64,000 nt of DNA from Demequina globuliformis. GTDB lineage: Bacteria; Actinomycetota; Actinomycetes; Actinomycetales; Demequinaceae. Position 1 is the stretch's first letter. Each line of letters opens with the position of its first letter. Below are positions 1-9,529 of the stretch, one piece after another. The stretch is from the NCBI RefSeq assembly GCF_000975155.1, contig NZ_BBRG01000001.1, positions 1,657,647 through 1,721,646 on the forward strand. The letters run 5' to 3'. The translations under genes and the position numbers were made by a program. Below the pieces are notes generated by a model that searched no databases, was not told the DNA's origin, and was given only the letters and a program-made list of their open reading frames with translations.

Positions 1-1
1 G

Positions 2-1795
2 TCACGCATCCTCTCTGCTGTCGCCTGGCCGTACGCCAACGGACCCCGCCACATCGGCCACGTCGCCGGGTTCGGAGTCCCCTCGGACGTCTTCAGTCGC
101 TACATGCGTATGGAGGGACACGACGTCCTCATGGTGTCCGGCACGGACGAGCACGGTACGCCCATTTTGGTGCAGGCCGACCAGGAGGGCGTGAGCGCGC
201 AGGAGCTTGCTGACCGCTACAACCGCGTGATCGTGGAGGACCTGGTTTCGCTGGGCCTGTCCTACGACCTCTTCACCCGCACGACCACCGGCAACCACTA
301 CAAGGTCGCGCAGGCCCTCTTCAAGGCCGTGCACTCAAACGGCTACATGATCGAGCAGACGACCCGTGGCGCCATCTCGCCGTCGACCGGCCGCACCCTG
401 CCAGACCGTTACATCGAGGGCACCTGTCCCATCTGTGGTTCCGACGGCGCTCGCGGCGACCAGTGTGACAACTGCGGCAACCAGCTGGATGCGGCGGAGT
501 TGAAGAACCCTGTGAGCCGGATCAACGGCGAGAAGCCGCAGTTCGTGGAAACGGAGCACTTCTTCCTCGACCTGCCCGCGCTCGCCCAGCCGCTGTCCGA
601 CTGGTTGGGCACCCGCCACGGGTGGCGCCCCAATGTTATGAACTTCTCCCGCAACTTGCTCGCGGACGTGCGCCCGCGCGCCATGACCCGCGACATCGAC
701 TGGGGTATCCCCGTGCCGCTTGAGGGCTGGGAGTCCAACCCGAACAAGCGCTTGTACGTGTGGTTCGACGCCGTGATCGGCTACCTCTCCGCCTCGATCG
801 AGTGGGCGCGTCGCGAAGGTGAGCCGGACGCATGGCGCCAGTGGTGGAACGACCCGGAGACGCTGTCCTACTACTTCATGGGCAAGGACAACATCACGTT
901 CCACAGCCAGATCTGGCCCGGTGAACTGCTCGCCGCCAACGGTCGCGGCGACAAGGGCGGCTCGCTCAGCGAGTTCGGTGACCTGCAGCTCCCCACCGAG
1001 GTGGTCTCCAGCGAGTTCCTCACCATGGAGTCCTCCAAGTTCTCCTCAAGCCGCGGGCACGTGATCTACGTGCGCGACATGCTGGCCCGCTACCAGCCCG
1101 ACGCCCTGCGCTACTTCATCGCGACGGCCGGTCCGGAGTCCCAGGACGCGGACTTCACGTGGTCCGAGTTCAAGAACCGCACCAACAACGAGCTCGTCGC
1201 TGGCTGGGGCAATCTCGTGAACCGCACGGCCTCGCTGCTTCACAAGAACGTGGGAGAGATCCCGCAGCTCACTGATCTTCAGGACGTTGACCGTGCCGCG
1301 CTCGAGCACTCCGAGGCATCCTTTGGTCGCGTGGGCGAGCTCATTGGCGCACACCGTCAGCGCGCTGCAATCGCCGAGGCCATGCGAGTGGTGGGCGAGG
1401 CCAACAAGTACTTGGCTGACACCGCCCCGTGGAAGCTCAAGACGGACAATCCCGAGCGTATGAAGACCGTGCTGGGCGTGGCGGCGCAGTTGGTCTCCGA
1501 TGCCAACACACTGCTCGCGCCGTTCCTGCCGCACTCGGCGCAGAAGGTTCACGAGGCCTTGGGCGGCACCGGCACGTTTGCGCCCATGCCGCAGATGAAC
1601 GAGGTCGAGGACCTGGACCTGCCCGACCGCCACTACCCCGTGATCCAGGGAGACTACTCCGCGGTCGCGAACACATGGTCGCGCAACGAGGTCGTGCCAG
1701 GCACGCCGGTGGCTCAGCCATCGCCCATCTTCGTCAAGCTTGATGACTCGATTGTTGAGGACGAGCTGGCGCGTATGCGAGGCGACGACGAGTGA
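2..1795 (+). CDS. metG: methionyl-tRNA synthetase, 5'-truncated by window
   Basis: Charges tRNA-Met with methionine in the cytoplasm. The reading frame is open from base 2, so the true start lies upstream of the window; the ATG at 104 is an internal Met. The visible 597 residues begin just before the class I HIGH signature (RHIGH at about visible residues 16-20). A zinc knuckle with four cysteines (CPIC and CDNC, about residues 142-158) follows. The KMSKS loop appears as SKFSSSRG near residue 345, then the alpha-helical anticodon-binding domain. The C terminus lacks the extra tRNA-binding (Trbp111-like) domain seen in some MetRS, as usual in actinobacteria. The GTG start of tatD overlaps its stop codon, so the two are probably co-translated. 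Confidence 0.97.
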   Translation, partial: SRILSAVAWPYANGPRHIGHVAGFGVPSDVFSRYMRMEGHDVLMVSGTDEHGTPILVQADQEGVSAQELADRYNRVIVEDLVSLGLSYDLFTRTTTGNHYKVAQALFKAVHSNGYMIEQTTRGAISPSTGRTLPDRYIEGTCPICGSDGARGDQCDNCGNQLDAAELKNPVSRINGEKPQFVETEHFFLDLPALAQPLSDWLGTRHGWRPNVMNFSRNLLADVRPRAMTRDIDWGIPVPLEGWESNPNKRLYVWFDAVIGYLSASIEWARREGEPDAWRQWWNDPETLSYYFMGKDNITFHSQIWPGELLAANGRGDKGGSLSEFGDLQLPTEVVSSEFLTMESSKFSSSRGHVIYVRDMLARYQPDALRYFIATAGPESQDADFTWSEFKNRTNNELVAGWGNLVNRTASLLHKNVGEIPQLTDLQDVDRAALEHSEASFGRVGELIGAHRQRAAIAEAMRVVGEANKYLADTAPWKLKTDNPERMKTVLGVAAQLVSDANTLLAPFLPHSAQKVHEALGGTGTFAPMPQMNEVEDLDLPDRHYPVIQGDYSAVANTWSRNEVVPGTPVAQPSPIFVKLDDSIVEDELARMRGDDE

Positions 1796-2628
1796 CCCGC
1801 GCGGGCCAGTGGCCGCCGGTTCCTGAGGCGCTTCCGGCGCCCATCGTCGACAACCATTGCCACCTTGAGTACCCGGCAGGGGATGAGCCGCGCTCTGTTG
1901 AGCGGCGCCTCGAGGATGCCGCCGCCGCTGGCGTGACCCGCGTGGTTCAGGTGGGCTGCGAGGTCGACTCTGCGATCTGGACGGCCGATGCCGTCACGAG
2001 GTTCCCGCAGATGCTCGGGGGAGTGGCCATCCACCCCAACGAGGCGGCTGTGCTTGCTGCCGCGGGCACGTATGACGAGGCTTTTGCGACCATCGCGGAC
2101 TTGGCTCGTGGCGAACGCATCCGCGTGGTGTCCGAGACGGGGCTGGACTACTTCAGGACGGGCCCGGAGGGCCGGGACGCGCAGGTGGCCGCGTTCCGCG
2201 ATCACATCGCGCTCGCGAAGGAGCTCGACCTCCCTCTCCAGATCCATGACCGTGACGCGCACGCTGACGTCGTCGAGGTCCTTGACCGGGACGGCGCGCC
2301 CGAGCGCACGGTTTTCCATTGCTTCTCTGGCGATGCCGGATTGGCGCGGCTGGCGGCCCAACGTGGCTGGTATTTGTCCTTTGCGGGCACGGTCACGTTC
2401 AAGAACGCCGGGGCGTTGCGTGCTGCTCTCGCGGTCACGCCGTTGGACCACGTCTTGGTCGAGACTGACTCCCCGTTTCTGACGGCGCACCCCCACCGCG
2501 GCACGCCGAATCATCCCGCCTTGGCGGCGCTCACCGCGCGCACGGTGGCGGACGTTCTTGAGGCTGATCTGCGCGTTGTCTGCGAGACCGTGAGTGCCAC
2601 ATCGGAGTCGCTGTACGGGCCGTGGTAG
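1792..2628 (+). CDS. tatD: TatD family metal-dependent DNase
   Basis: A TIM-barrel metal-dependent hydrolase of 278 residues, the usual family length. Members are 3'-5' exonucleases acting on DNA and are linked to DNA repair. Visible metal ligands are the NHCHLE motif (H22 and H24), a Glu in SETGLDYF, the histidines of HDRDAH and HCFSGD, and the Asp in VETDSPFL near the C terminus. It starts with GTG overlapping the metG stop (GTGA). metG-tatD-rpf-ksgA-ispE is a conserved actinobacterial order, which supports the assignment. Confidence 0.95.
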   Translation: MTRAGQWPPVPEALPAPIVDNHCHLEYPAGDEPRSVERRLEDAAAAGVTRVVQVGCEVDSAIWTADAVTRFPQMLGGVAIHPNEAAVLAAAGTYDEAFATIADLARGERIRVVSETGLDYFRTGPEGRDAQVAAFRDHIALAKELDLPLQIHDRDAHADVVEVLDRDGAPERTVFHCFSGDAGLARLAAQRGWYLSFAGTVTFKNAGALRAALAVTPLDHVLVETDSPFLTAHPHRGTPNHPALAALTARTVADVLEADLRVVCETVSATSESLYGPW

Positions 2629-2773
2629 GTCCCTCTCGGGGCCACCGCATGCCTGTGACTGTCGTCACGTGGGGTGGCGCATGTGGGGCCAGCTGTGAGA
2701 TAAAGGACCATTCGCCGTTACGGTTTCGTTATTTGGATGGCACCTCCGTGACGCGCACGAAAGGACCGCAAAC

Positions 2774-3571
2774 TTGAGTTACCGACGCACGACCCCTGCG
2801 CCCGGTGGGCGCCGTGAGACCCGCACCAAGACCCGCTTCCGTCGCCGCACCGTCGGCACCGTGACGGTCGGCGTGGCACTGTCGGCCTTCGCCGTCGGCT
2901 CGTTCGCCTCTGCTGGCGTCAACGCCTTCGCGAGCCCGCAGACGGATAAGGACGTCGCCGCCGCCGAGGCCACCCTCGCGCCAGTCGAGGCTGCGTCCAC
3001 CGACATCGAGGTCGTCACCACGACTGAGGAAGTCAAGCTCGAGCACGGCTCGGTGCAAGAGGATGACCCCAACACGGACAAGGGGACGGAGAAGGTCGTC
3101 ACCGAGGGAGAGGACGGCACCGCGCTGGTCTCCTACGAGGTGACCCTGAAGGACGGCGTCGAGGTGGAACGCTCCGAGGGGCTGACCGTCGTGGTCGATG
3201 AGCCCGTCGACGAGGTCGTCGCCATCGGCACCAAGACCAAGCCCGCCATCCCCACCGGCGTCTCTAACGCTGGCACCAACCGCGCGATCGGCAAGGAGAT
3301 GGCCGCCTCCAAGGGCTGGACCGGGGATCAGTGGAGCTGCCTCAACGCGCTGTGGACCAAGGAATCCAACTGGAACTCCAACGCCCACAACAGTTCGTCA
3401 GGCGCCCACGGCATTCCGCAGTCCTTGCCCGGCTCCAAGATGGCCTCGCACGGTAGCGACTGGGCGACCAACCCGGCGACCCAGATCAGCTGGGGTCTGT
3501 CCTACATCTCGGGCCGCTACGGCAGCCCCTGTGCCGCATGGGGCCACTCGCAGAGCGTCGGCTGGTACTAA
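2774..3571 (+). CDS. secreted G5-domain protein with lytic transglycosylase-like C terminus (Rpf-like position)
   Basis: A 265-residue exported cell-wall protein starting with TTG behind an AAAGGA ribosome-binding site. It has an Arg-rich N terminus and one hydrophobic signal/anchor segment (about residues 29-50). A G5 domain (about 72-155) follows, with the usual VVTEGEDG...SYEVTLKDG pattern. A C-terminal domain (about 175-265) contains [19 protein letters not shown] and [18 protein letters not shown]. The C-terminal domain resembles the actinobacterial lysozyme/transglycosylase fold, with ESNW supplying the likely catalytic Glu. It is not the classical Rpf domain, but it occupies the place of rpfB between tatD and ksgA. 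Probably cleaves peptidoglycan during growth or resuscitation; the substrate is inferred. Confidence 0.85.
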   Translation: MSYRRTTPAPGGRRETRTKTRFRRRTVGTVTVGVALSAFAVGSFASAGVNAFASPQTDKDVAAAEATLAPVEAASTDIEVVTTTEEVKLEHGSVQEDDPNTDKGTEKVVTEGEDGTALVSYEVTLKDGVEVERSEGLTVVVDEPVDEVVAIGTKTKPAIPTGVSNAGTNRAIGKEMAASKGWTGDQWSCLNALWTKESNWNSNAHNSSSGAHGIPQSLPGSKMASHGSDWATNPATQISWGLSYISGRYGSPCAAWGHSQSVGWY

Positions 3572-3575
3572 ACGC

Positions 3576-4430
3576 GTGGCCGAACTCCTCGGCCCGTCGG
3601 ACATCCGGTCACTCGCGGAGTCCCTCGGCACCGCTCCCACGAAAAAGTGGGGCCAGAACTTCGTCGTGGACGCCGGCACTGTGCGTCGCATTGTCCGTAT
3701 CGCGGGCGTGGGCGCGTCCGACCACGTCGTCGAGGTGGGCCCTGGCCTGGGCTCACTGACCCTTGCCTTGCTGGAATCCGGCGCCCACGTCACCGCCGTC
3801 GAGATCGATCCTCTTCTCGCGGGAGCGTTGGGGGACACCGTCGCCCAACGTGCACCCGAGGAAGCCCAGCGGCTCACCGTCATGCACAGCGACGCGCTCA
3901 AGGTGACCTCGCTGGAGGCCGCGCCGACAGCGCTGGTCGCCAACCTGCCCTACAACGTGTCCGTACCGGTCATTTTGCACTTCTTGGAGACGTTTCCGAC
4001 CCTCGAGCGCGTCCTCGTCATGGTCCAGGCCGAGGTCGCTGACCGCCTCGCGGCCGGGCCGGGCTCGCGCACGTACGGCATTCCGTCAGCGAAGGCGGCG
4101 TGGTACTGCTCGGTGCGACGCGCCGGGGACGTGGGACGTGCCGTGTTCTGGCCGGTGCCGCGCGTGGATTCCGCGCTCGTGCTCATGGAGCGGCGCGAGG
4201 TCCCCACCACGGACGCGAGCCGCCAAGATGTGTTCGCAGTGATCGATGCGGCCTTCGCTCAGCGACGCAAGGGCCTGCGTGGCGCGCTGGCCGGGATCGC
4301 CGGTTCCGGGGCGGCCGCGGAGGACGCACTGGTGAGCGTCGGGATTGCGCCGCTGACTCGCGGTGAACAACTCGACATCGGTGACTTTGTGCGCATCAGT
4401 GAGGCGCTCGCTGCGCAACGCTCCGCCTAG
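3576..4430 (+). CDS. ksgA: 16S rRNA dimethyladenosine transferase
   Basis: Dimethylates two adjacent adenosines in helix 45 of 16S rRNA (A1518/A1519 in E. coli numbering) using S-adenosylmethionine, late in 30S assembly. The open frame runs further upstream, but the GTG at 3576, just after the rpf stop, gives a 284-residue protein that starts as the family does. Motifs seen are [10 protein letters not shown] near the start, the SAM-binding loop [10 protein letters not shown] and the catalytic NLPYN. It lies 4 nt downstream of the Rpf-like gene and upstream of ispE. Confidence 0.95.
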   Translation: MAELLGPSDIRSLAESLGTAPTKKWGQNFVVDAGTVRRIVRIAGVGASDHVVEVGPGLGSLTLALLESGAHVTAVEIDPLLAGALGDTVAQRAPEEAQRLTVMHSDALKVTSLEAAPTALVANLPYNVSVPVILHFLETFPTLERVLVMVQAEVADRLAAGPGSRTYGIPSAKAAWYCSVRRAGDVGRAVFWPVPRVDSALVLMERREVPTTDASRQDVFAVIDAAFAQRRKGLRGALAGIAGSGAAAEDALVSVGIAPLTRGEQLDIGDFVRISEALAAQRSA

Positions 4431-4479
4431 AAGCCTGCCCGTTTCTCGCCGGGCGGGGATATCTGGGAGAGTGAGCGGC

Positions 4480-5409
4480 ATGAGCCCCTCCGTGACTGTC
4501 CGTGCGCCGGGCAAGATCAACCTTCAGCTCGCCGTGGGACCGCTGGGTGCAGACGGTTATCACCCGCTCGCGACAGTGTTTCAAGCCGTCGACCTCTACG
4601 AGACGGTGCGGGCGACCGTGCGTGATGACGACGAGATTCGTGTCACGGTCGAGGCGCCGCGCACGCTCGGCATCGACACTGCTGCCGTCCCCACCGACGC
4701 CTCCAACCTGGCGGTGAAGGCCGCGTATGCGCTGCGTGCGGCGTACGGCATGGATTTGGGCGTAGACCTTCATATCGTGAAGGGAGTGCCGGTCGCAGGC
4801 GGCATGGCTGGCGGAAGCGCGGACGCCGCCGCCGCGCTCGTTGCCTGTGCCGAGGCGTGGGGCATGGCGGTGTCGCGCCAGGAACTCGACACGATCGCCG
4901 CCTCATTGGGGGCTGACGTGCCCTTCTCTTTGCACGGCCACACTGCGGTGGGCCTGGGACGTGGCAGCGATCTGTCCCCAGCGATGTCTCGGGGCGAGTT
5001 CCACTGGACGTTGGCGACGCAGCGCGCGGGTCTATCGACGCCAGCGGTGTACGGCCGCTTCGACGAGCAGGTGGCAGACGGCGCCCCGGTCGAAGCGGAC
5101 CCGCAGATTAGCCAGGAACTGATGGCGGCCCTGATGTCAGGCGACCCCCACCGTGTAGGTGCGGCGCTGTCGAATGACCTGCAGGCGGCGGCGCTCGACC
5201 TCGCGCCGCACCTGTCCAGGGTGATGGACGCCGCGCGGGAGGCGGAGGCGTTGGGGGTCATGGTCTCCGGCTCGGGCCCCACCGTGGCGGCTCTGGGCAG
5301 GTCGCGGCAGCATGCGCTCGCGATCGCCGCTCACATTAGCGCTGCCGATGTGGCCGACTCGGTGCTGACCGCCTCTGGCCCGGCGCCGGGCGCCACGATC
5401 GTCAACTAA
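4480..5409 (+). CDS. ispE: 4-diphosphocytidyl-2-C-methyl-D-erythritol kinase
   Basis: GHMP kinase that phosphorylates CDP-ME in the MEP isoprenoid pathway, feeding undecaprenyl and menaquinone synthesis. The 309-residue protein shows the N-terminal APGKINLQL and DGYHPLATVFQ motifs, the ATP loop VPVAGGMAGGSADAAAA, GADVPFSLHG and the C-terminal VSGSGPT loop. The ATG at 4480 is chosen because GGGAGA sits 9 nt upstream; an in-frame GTG at 4471 is possible but lies directly on that site. Last gene of the metG-ispE group. A paired palindromic repeat follows in the gap before convergent mscL. Confidence 0.95.
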   Translation: MSPSVTVRAPGKINLQLAVGPLGADGYHPLATVFQAVDLYETVRATVRDDDEIRVTVEAPRTLGIDTAAVPTDASNLAVKAAYALRAAYGMDLGVDLHIVKGVPVAGGMAGGSADAAAALVACAEAWGMAVSRQELDTIAASLGADVPFSLHGHTAVGLGRGSDLSPAMSRGEFHWTLATQRAGLSTPAVYGRFDEQVADGAPVEADPQISQELMAALMSGDPHRVGAALSNDLQAAALDLAPHLSRVMDAAREAEALGVMVSGSGPTVAALGRSRQHALAIAAHISAADVADSVLTASGPAPGATIVN

Positions 5410-5434
5410 CCCCCGCCCCCGAGACCACACTTCA

Positions 5435-5496
5435 CGCCAAATGGCTCCATTTGGCTGGTTTAGCGGCGCTAGACAGCGAAATGGAGCCATTTGGCG
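5435..5496. repeat. palindromic repeat, paired copy 1 (AAATGGCTCCATTT family)
   Basis: Two 23-nt arms (5435-5457 and 5474-5496) are inverted copies of each other with one mismatch, separated by 16 nt. Each arm carries AAATGG-CT-CCATTT, itself palindromic. The element lies between the convergent ends of ispE and mscL, where it can fold as a bidirectional terminator. Related copies occur at 16164-16225 and 40968-41029, with a half-copy at 12653. Confidence 0.85.
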
Positions 5497-5504
5497 GGAG
5501 GAGG

Positions 5505-5888
5505 TCAGCGCTTGGCGAGCGCGTCGCGAATCTCCATGAGGAGCTCGACCTCGGTGGGGCCCTCCTCCTCCACGACCTCGTCCGCCTTCTTGCGGCGAGC
5601 AGCGAGCTTGTTCATGGGCACCACGACCACGAAGTAGATCGCCGCAGCGATGGTCACGAACTTGAAGAGTGCGTCAAGCACCAACCCGATGCTGAAAACA
5701 GCGTTGTTGATCGTGAACGTCATGACCTGCGTCAGGTCAGGCTCACCAAAGATCATGGCGATGATCGGAGTGAGGATGCCGTCCACGACCGACGTAATCA
5801 CGGCCGCAAAAGCCGTGCCGATCACGATGCCGACAGCGAGGTCAACGACGTTGCCGCGAGTGATGAATTCCTTGAAGCCCTGAATCAT
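5505..5888 (-). CDS. mscL: large-conductance mechanosensitive channel
   Basis: Homopentameric membrane channel that opens under hypo-osmotic stress. The 127-residue protein starts MIQGFKEFITRGNVVDLAVG, the amphipathic N-terminal helix and first transmembrane segment. A second transmembrane segment (FVTIAAAIYFVVVVPMNKLA) and a charged cytoplasmic C-terminal helix (EVELLMEIRDALAKR) follow. The open frame extends 26 codons further upstream, but only the chosen ATG matches the family start. It lies 119 bases downstream of the TetR gene on the same strand. Confidence 0.95.
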   Translation of the reverse strand: MIQGFKEFITRGNVVDLAVGIVIGTAFAAVITSVVDGILTPIIAMIFGEPDLTQVMTFTINNAVFSIGLVLDALFKFVTIAAAIYFVVVVPMNKLAARRKKADEVVEEEGPTEVELLMEIRDALAKR

Positions 5889-6007
5889 GGGAAGTCCAAT
5901 CCGGGAAGGGACACGTGCACTGACGACTGTATTGCAGCCGTCAGTTGCATGCGCGGGGTGACCCACGCATCGGCCCTGGTCCGTACCGGTCTGTCGCCCT
6001 TTCAGCG

Positions 6008-6643
6008 CTACTCAACCGGTGGCATCACCGGGTCGCGCTCAAAGTTGCTCAGGCCGTTCCAGGCAAGGTTCACGAGGTGTGCGGCGACCTCGTCCTTGCT
6101 GGGTTCGCGCACCTCTGCCCAGTGCTGGCCGGCAAGCGCGACCATGCCCACCAGCATCTGCGAGTAAATGGGCGCCGTCACGGGATCCAGGCCCCGCTTG
6201 GAGAACTGGTGGGCGAGCAGATGCTCCACCTGCGTGGCGACATCGCCAATGAGCGACGAGAACGTGCCAGAGGCCTGGGCGACCGGAGAATCACGGACAA
6301 GGATGCGGAAGCCGTCAGGGGAGGACTCGATGTAATCCAGGAGCGCGCGGGCGGCGCGTTCCACGAGTTGGCGGGGGTGCCCGCGCTCAGACAGGGCACC
6401 TGTGAGCGCGCCCAGCAGAGCCTCGACTTCGCGGTCAACAATGACCGCGTAGACGCCTTCTTTTCCACCAAAGTGCTCGTAGACGACGGGCTTCGACACA
6501 TCCGCCCGGGCCGCAATTTCCTCGACTGATGTACCGTCGAAACCACGCTCGGCGAACAGGCCGCGCGCGACGATCAGCAGCTGCTCGCGACGGTCGCGAG
6601 CGGTCATGCGGGCACGGGGAGCCTTGCGGTTTTCATCAGTCAC
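6008..6643 (-). CDS. TetR/AcrR family transcriptional regulator
   Basis: A 211-residue regulator with an N-terminal TetR helix-turn-helix (about residues 14-60: RREQLLIVARGLFAERGFDG, then TSVEEIAARADVSKPVVYEHF). The C-terminal ligand-binding half is helical. The GTG at 6643, with AGGA just upstream, is chosen because the longer open frame runs through the tRNA-Gln gene. Mtb Rv1019, also a TetR protein, lies next to glmU in the same relative position, so this is probably its orthologue. Ligand and targets are unknown; mscL, 119 bases downstream, could be in the same transcript. Confidence 0.88.
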   Translation of the reverse strand: MTDENRKAPRARMTARDRREQLLIVARGLFAERGFDGTSVEEIAARADVSKPVVYEHFGGKEGVYAVIVDREVEALLGALTGALSERGHPRQLVERAARALLDYIESSPDGFRILVRDSPVAQASGTFSSLIGDVATQVEHLLAHQFSKRGLDPVTAPIYSQMLVGMVALAGQHWAEVREPSKDEVAAHLVNLAWNGLSNFERDPVMPPVE

Positions 6644-6704
6644 GGTTCCTAGTGTGCCGCGAATCCTGGCAGACTGGTCCCTCGTAGCACCGCCAGTCAC
6701 GCAT

Positions 6705-6776
6705 TCCGCCCTGGTGTAACGGCAGCACGCAGGCCTTTGGAGCCTCGCAGTACAGGTTCGAATCCTGTGGGCGGAG
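6705..6776 (+). tRNA. tRNA-Gln (anticodon TTG)
   Basis: A 72-nt cloverleaf. The acceptor TCCGCCC pairs with GGGCGGA; the D-arm is GTGT...GCAC; the anticodon loop CTTTGGA gives TTG; the T-arm is ACAGG-TTCGAAT-CCTGT; the discriminator is G. CCA is not encoded. The top of the anticodon stem (27-43) appears as a C-C mismatch. An 8-bp GC hairpin with a GGAA loop follows at 6781-6800. Confidence 0.95.
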
Positions 6777-6780
6777 CGGG

Positions 6781-6800
6781 GTGCGCGGGGAACCGCGCAC
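6781..6800 (+). terminator. hairpin after tRNA-Gln
   Basis: Perfect 8-bp GC-rich stem (GTGCGCGG/CCGCGCAC) with a GGAA tetraloop, 4 nt after the tRNA. No T-run follows. Likely a terminator or 3'-processing structure. Confidence 0.55.
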
Positions 6801-6813
6801 AGTGAGGTGACCC

Positions 6814-6823
6814 GGGCCGATGC
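6814..6823 (+). repeat. GGGCCGATGC motif copy, intergenic
   Basis: One of at least 14 copies of this 10-mer in the window, here between tRNA-Gln and glmU. Confidence 0.6.
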
Positions 6824-6897
6824 TCGGGACGCCTCTGCCCTCGCACGGCAGGTAGAGTGGTGCTCACCATCGTTCACAGCCACCCGAAGGGGGTCCG

Positions 6898-8460
6898 GTG
6901 AGTCGGATTCGACCCGCCGCCGTGATGATTCTCGCGGCCGGGGCAGGTACCCGGATGAAGTCCGCTACCCCGAAGGTCTTGCACTCCATCGCAGGCCGAT
7001 CACTCGTAGGACACGCACTCTCGGCAGCAGCCGAACTCGACCCAGAGCGGATCGTGGTCGTGGTCCGCCACGAGCGAGAGCAGGTCGCGGAGCACATCAC
7101 CCAGATCGCCCCCCACGCGTTGCTTGCCGATCAAGACGAGATCCCCGGCACAGGTCGCGCCGTGTACTGCGGCCTGTCCGCGCTGGACACCACCGCGATC
7201 GCCGCTCAGGTGGCCGCCGGTGCCGTGGGTGATACGTCCGTGTTGGAGACGCAGGTTGAGGGCGCCATCGTGGTCACCAGCGGCGACGTGCCGCTCGTGG
7301 ACGCGGAGCTCCTGGGCGCGTTGCTTGACTCGCATGCCGACGCGGGCGCTGCAGTCACCGTGTTGACGGCGCGGGTGGAGGACCCCACGGGCTACGGGCG
7401 GATTGTGCGTGACGCCGGAACCGACGAGGTTGTCGAGATTGTCGAGCACAAGGACGCCTCTGACGACGTGCGCGAGATCGACGAGATCAACTCCGGCATC
7501 TACATCTTCGATGCCGCCGCTCTGCGCGGCGCCGTCGCGCAATTGGACCAGGACAACGCTCAGGGCGAGATGTACTTGCCAGACGTCATCGCCATTGCCC
7601 GCCGCGAGGGTGGCCGCGCACACGCGTTCGTCGCGCCCGACGCCGGTGCCGTCGAGGGCGTGAACGACCGGGTCCAACTCGCACAGCTGGGCCGCGCGCT
7701 CAACGACCGGATCGTGGAGCGCTGGATGCGTGAAGGCGTGACCGTCGTGGACCCGGCAACGACCTGGATCGACGCGGACGTCGAGCTCGCGCCAGACGTC
7801 ACGATTTTGCCCGGCACGCAGTTGCACGGCGCAACCCAGATTGCCTCGGGCGCCACGGTGGGCCCCGACACCACTCTCACGGACGTGCAGGTCGGCGCTG
7901 GCGCCACCGTCACCCGTACCCACGGCTCGGCTTCCGTCATCGATGAAGACGCGACGGTCGGGCCGTTTTCGTATCTGCGACCCGGCACTCACTTGGGTGC
8001 CAGCGGCAAGATTGGCGCGTTTGTCGAGACCAAGAACGCGTCCATTGGCGATCACTCCAAGGTTCCGCACCTGAGCTACGTGGGCGACGCCAGTATTGGC
8101 CGCTACACGAACATCGGTGCGGCGACCATCTTCGTGAACTTCGACGGTGTCACGAAGCACCGCTCGACCATTGGCGACCACGTGCGGGTGGGATCAGACA
8201 ACTCCCTGATCGCGCCCATCACGATTGGCGACGGCGCCTACACCGGAGCGGGCGCGGTGATCCGCCGCGATGTGCCCCCGGGTGCGCTCGGTCGCAACAG
8301 TTCGCCCCAGCAAGTCGTTGAGGGATGGGTGCTGGAGCGCCGTCCAGGAACGCCCTCAGCCTCAGCAGCCCACGAGGCGCTGCGCAGCAACGATGATGGA
8401 CTGTCGGAGGGTGCTCGAGCAGAGCGAGCCGCCGCGACAGAGACTGAAGGAGAGTCATGA
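6898..8460 (+). CDS. glmU: bifunctional UDP-N-acetylglucosamine pyrophosphorylase / glucosamine-1-phosphate N-acetyltransferase
   Basis: Makes UDP-GlcNAc for peptidoglycan. The N-terminal uridyltransferase domain (about residues 1-240) has the signature LAAGAGTRMKSATPKVLH. The C-terminal left-handed beta-helix acetyltransferase (about 265-480) is built of hexapeptide repeats, with the active-site region GAFVETKNASIGDHSKVPHLSYVG at about 380-402 (conserved His in DHSKVPH). Length is 520 residues; the extra Ala/Glu-rich C-terminal tail is typical of actinobacteria. GTG start with AAGGGGG upstream. It overlaps prs by ATGA, the same glmU-prs pair as in mycobacteria. Confidence 0.96.
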   Translation: MSRIRPAAVMILAAGAGTRMKSATPKVLHSIAGRSLVGHALSAAAELDPERIVVVVRHEREQVAEHITQIAPHALLADQDEIPGTGRAVYCGLSALDTTAIAAQVAAGAVGDTSVLETQVEGAIVVTSGDVPLVDAELLGALLDSHADAGAAVTVLTARVEDPTGYGRIVRDAGTDEVVEIVEHKDASDDVREIDEINSGIYIFDAAALRGAVAQLDQDNAQGEMYLPDVIAIARREGGRAHAFVAPDAGAVEGVNDRVQLAQLGRALNDRIVERWMREGVTVVDPATTWIDADVELAPDVTILPGTQLHGATQIASGATVGPDTTLTDVQVGAGATVTRTHGSASVIDEDATVGPFSYLRPGTHLGASGKIGAFVETKNASIGDHSKVPHLSYVGDASIGRYTNIGAATIFVNFDGVTKHRSTIGDHVRVGSDNSLIAPITIGDGAYTGAGAVIRRDVPPGALGRNSSPQQVVEGWVLERRPGTPSASAAHEALRSNDDGLSEGARAERAAATETEGES

Positions 8461-9437
8461 GCTCAGATATCTCGCACGCGAGCGAGAAGCGGATGGTCCT
8501 GGCCGGCGGCCGGGCACACCCCGAGCTCGCCACGGCCGTCGCCGAGGAGATGGGGATCGAGCTGCTCCCCACCACCGCGTACACCTTCGCTAACGGCGAG
8601 TTGTATGTGCGCTTCGGCGAGTCGGTGCGCGGCGCTGACGCCTTTGTCCTGCAGTCCCACGCGGCGCCCATCAATGAGTCGATCATGGAGCAGCTCATCA
8701 TGGTGGACGCGCTCAAGCGTGCCTCCGCTAAGCGCGTCACCGTGATCATGCCGTGCTACGGCTACGCCCGTCAGGACAAGAAGCACAAGGGACGCGAGCC
8801 CATCTCCGCTCGCCTCATGGCTGACCTCTTCAAGACCGCCGGCGCAGACCGCATCATGTCGGTCGATCTTCACACCTCGCAGATCCAGGGCTTTTTCGAT
8901 GGCCCCGTCGACCACCTGTGGGCCATGCCGCTGCTCGCGCAGTACGTGCGGACCCGCGTCGCCCCTGACAACCTCACCATCGTGTCTCCCGACGCTGGCC
9001 GCGTGCGGTTGGCCGATCAGTGGTCCGACTTCCTGGGTGCTCCGCTGGCGATCATCCACAAGCGCCGTGACCCGTCCGTCCCGAACCAGGTCAAGGTGCA
9101 CGAACTTGTCGGTGAGGTCGAGGGCCGCACCTGCGTGCTCGTGGACGACATGATCGACACCGGCGGCACCATTGTCCAGGCCGCGGAGGCGCTGTTCGAG
9201 AACGGCGCTAAGGACGTTATCGTGACGTCCACGCACGGCCTGCTGTCCGGACCCGCGGTGGAGCGCCTACGCGACTCCGGCGTGACCGAGGTCGTTGTGA
9301 CCGACACCTTGCCAATCTCCGACGACAAGCGCTTCGACAAGCTGACCGTCCTGTCGATCGCCCCGCTGCTGGCACGCGCCATCCGCGAGGTCTTCGACGA
9401 CGGCTCCGTCACCAGCCTTTTTCAGGGCAACGTCTAA
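8457..9437 (+). CDS. prs: ribose-phosphate pyrophosphokinase
   Basis: Makes PRPP from ribose 5-phosphate and ATP for nucleotide, His and Trp synthesis. 326 residues. Motifs are the N-terminal FANGELYVRFGESVRG, the ATP/metal motif SVDLHTSQIQGFFD, and the PRPP-binding loop CVLVDDMIDTGGT. The start overlaps glmU (ATGA). Transcription probably ends at the 25-bp hairpin at 9467-9519. Confidence 0.96.
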   Translation: MSSDISHASEKRMVLAGGRAHPELATAVAEEMGIELLPTTAYTFANGELYVRFGESVRGADAFVLQSHAAPINESIMEQLIMVDALKRASAKRVTVIMPCYGYARQDKKHKGREPISARLMADLFKTAGADRIMSVDLHTSQIQGFFDGPVDHLWAMPLLAQYVRTRVAPDNLTIVSPDAGRVRLADQWSDFLGAPLAIIHKRRDPSVPNQVKVHELVGEVEGRTCVLVDDMIDTGGTIVQAAEALFENGAKDVIVTSTHGLLSGPAVERLRDSGVTEVVVTDTLPISDDKRFDKLTVLSIAPLLARAIREVFDDGSVTSLFQGNV

Positions 9438-9466
9438 GCCCAGCTCTTGACGCGGCGAATGCCGCG

Positions 9467-9519
9467 ACATACGTGAGGGCCGATGCCGGGGTCACCCCGG
9501 CATCGGCCCTCACGTATGT
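9467..9519. terminator. bidirectional terminator with 25-bp perfect stem built on GGGCCGATGC
   Basis: Arms 9467-9491 and 9495-9519 are perfectly complementary over 25 bp with a 3-nt loop (TCA). Each arm carries AGGGCCGATGC. It lies between convergent prs and the PAP2 gene, 30 nt after the prs stop and 11 nt after the PAP2 stop. No T-tract is present, as common in actinobacteria. Confidence 0.88.
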
Positions 9520-9529
9520 GGGTGGTTCC

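Noticed and set aside
2629-2773. c-di-AMP (ydaO) riboswitch before the Rpf-like gene
   Set aside because: Too short, and the conserved core could not be recognised.
5451-6167. 238-codon plus-strand open frame across mscL
   Set aside because: Antisense to mscL and TetR; the mscL product is clear.
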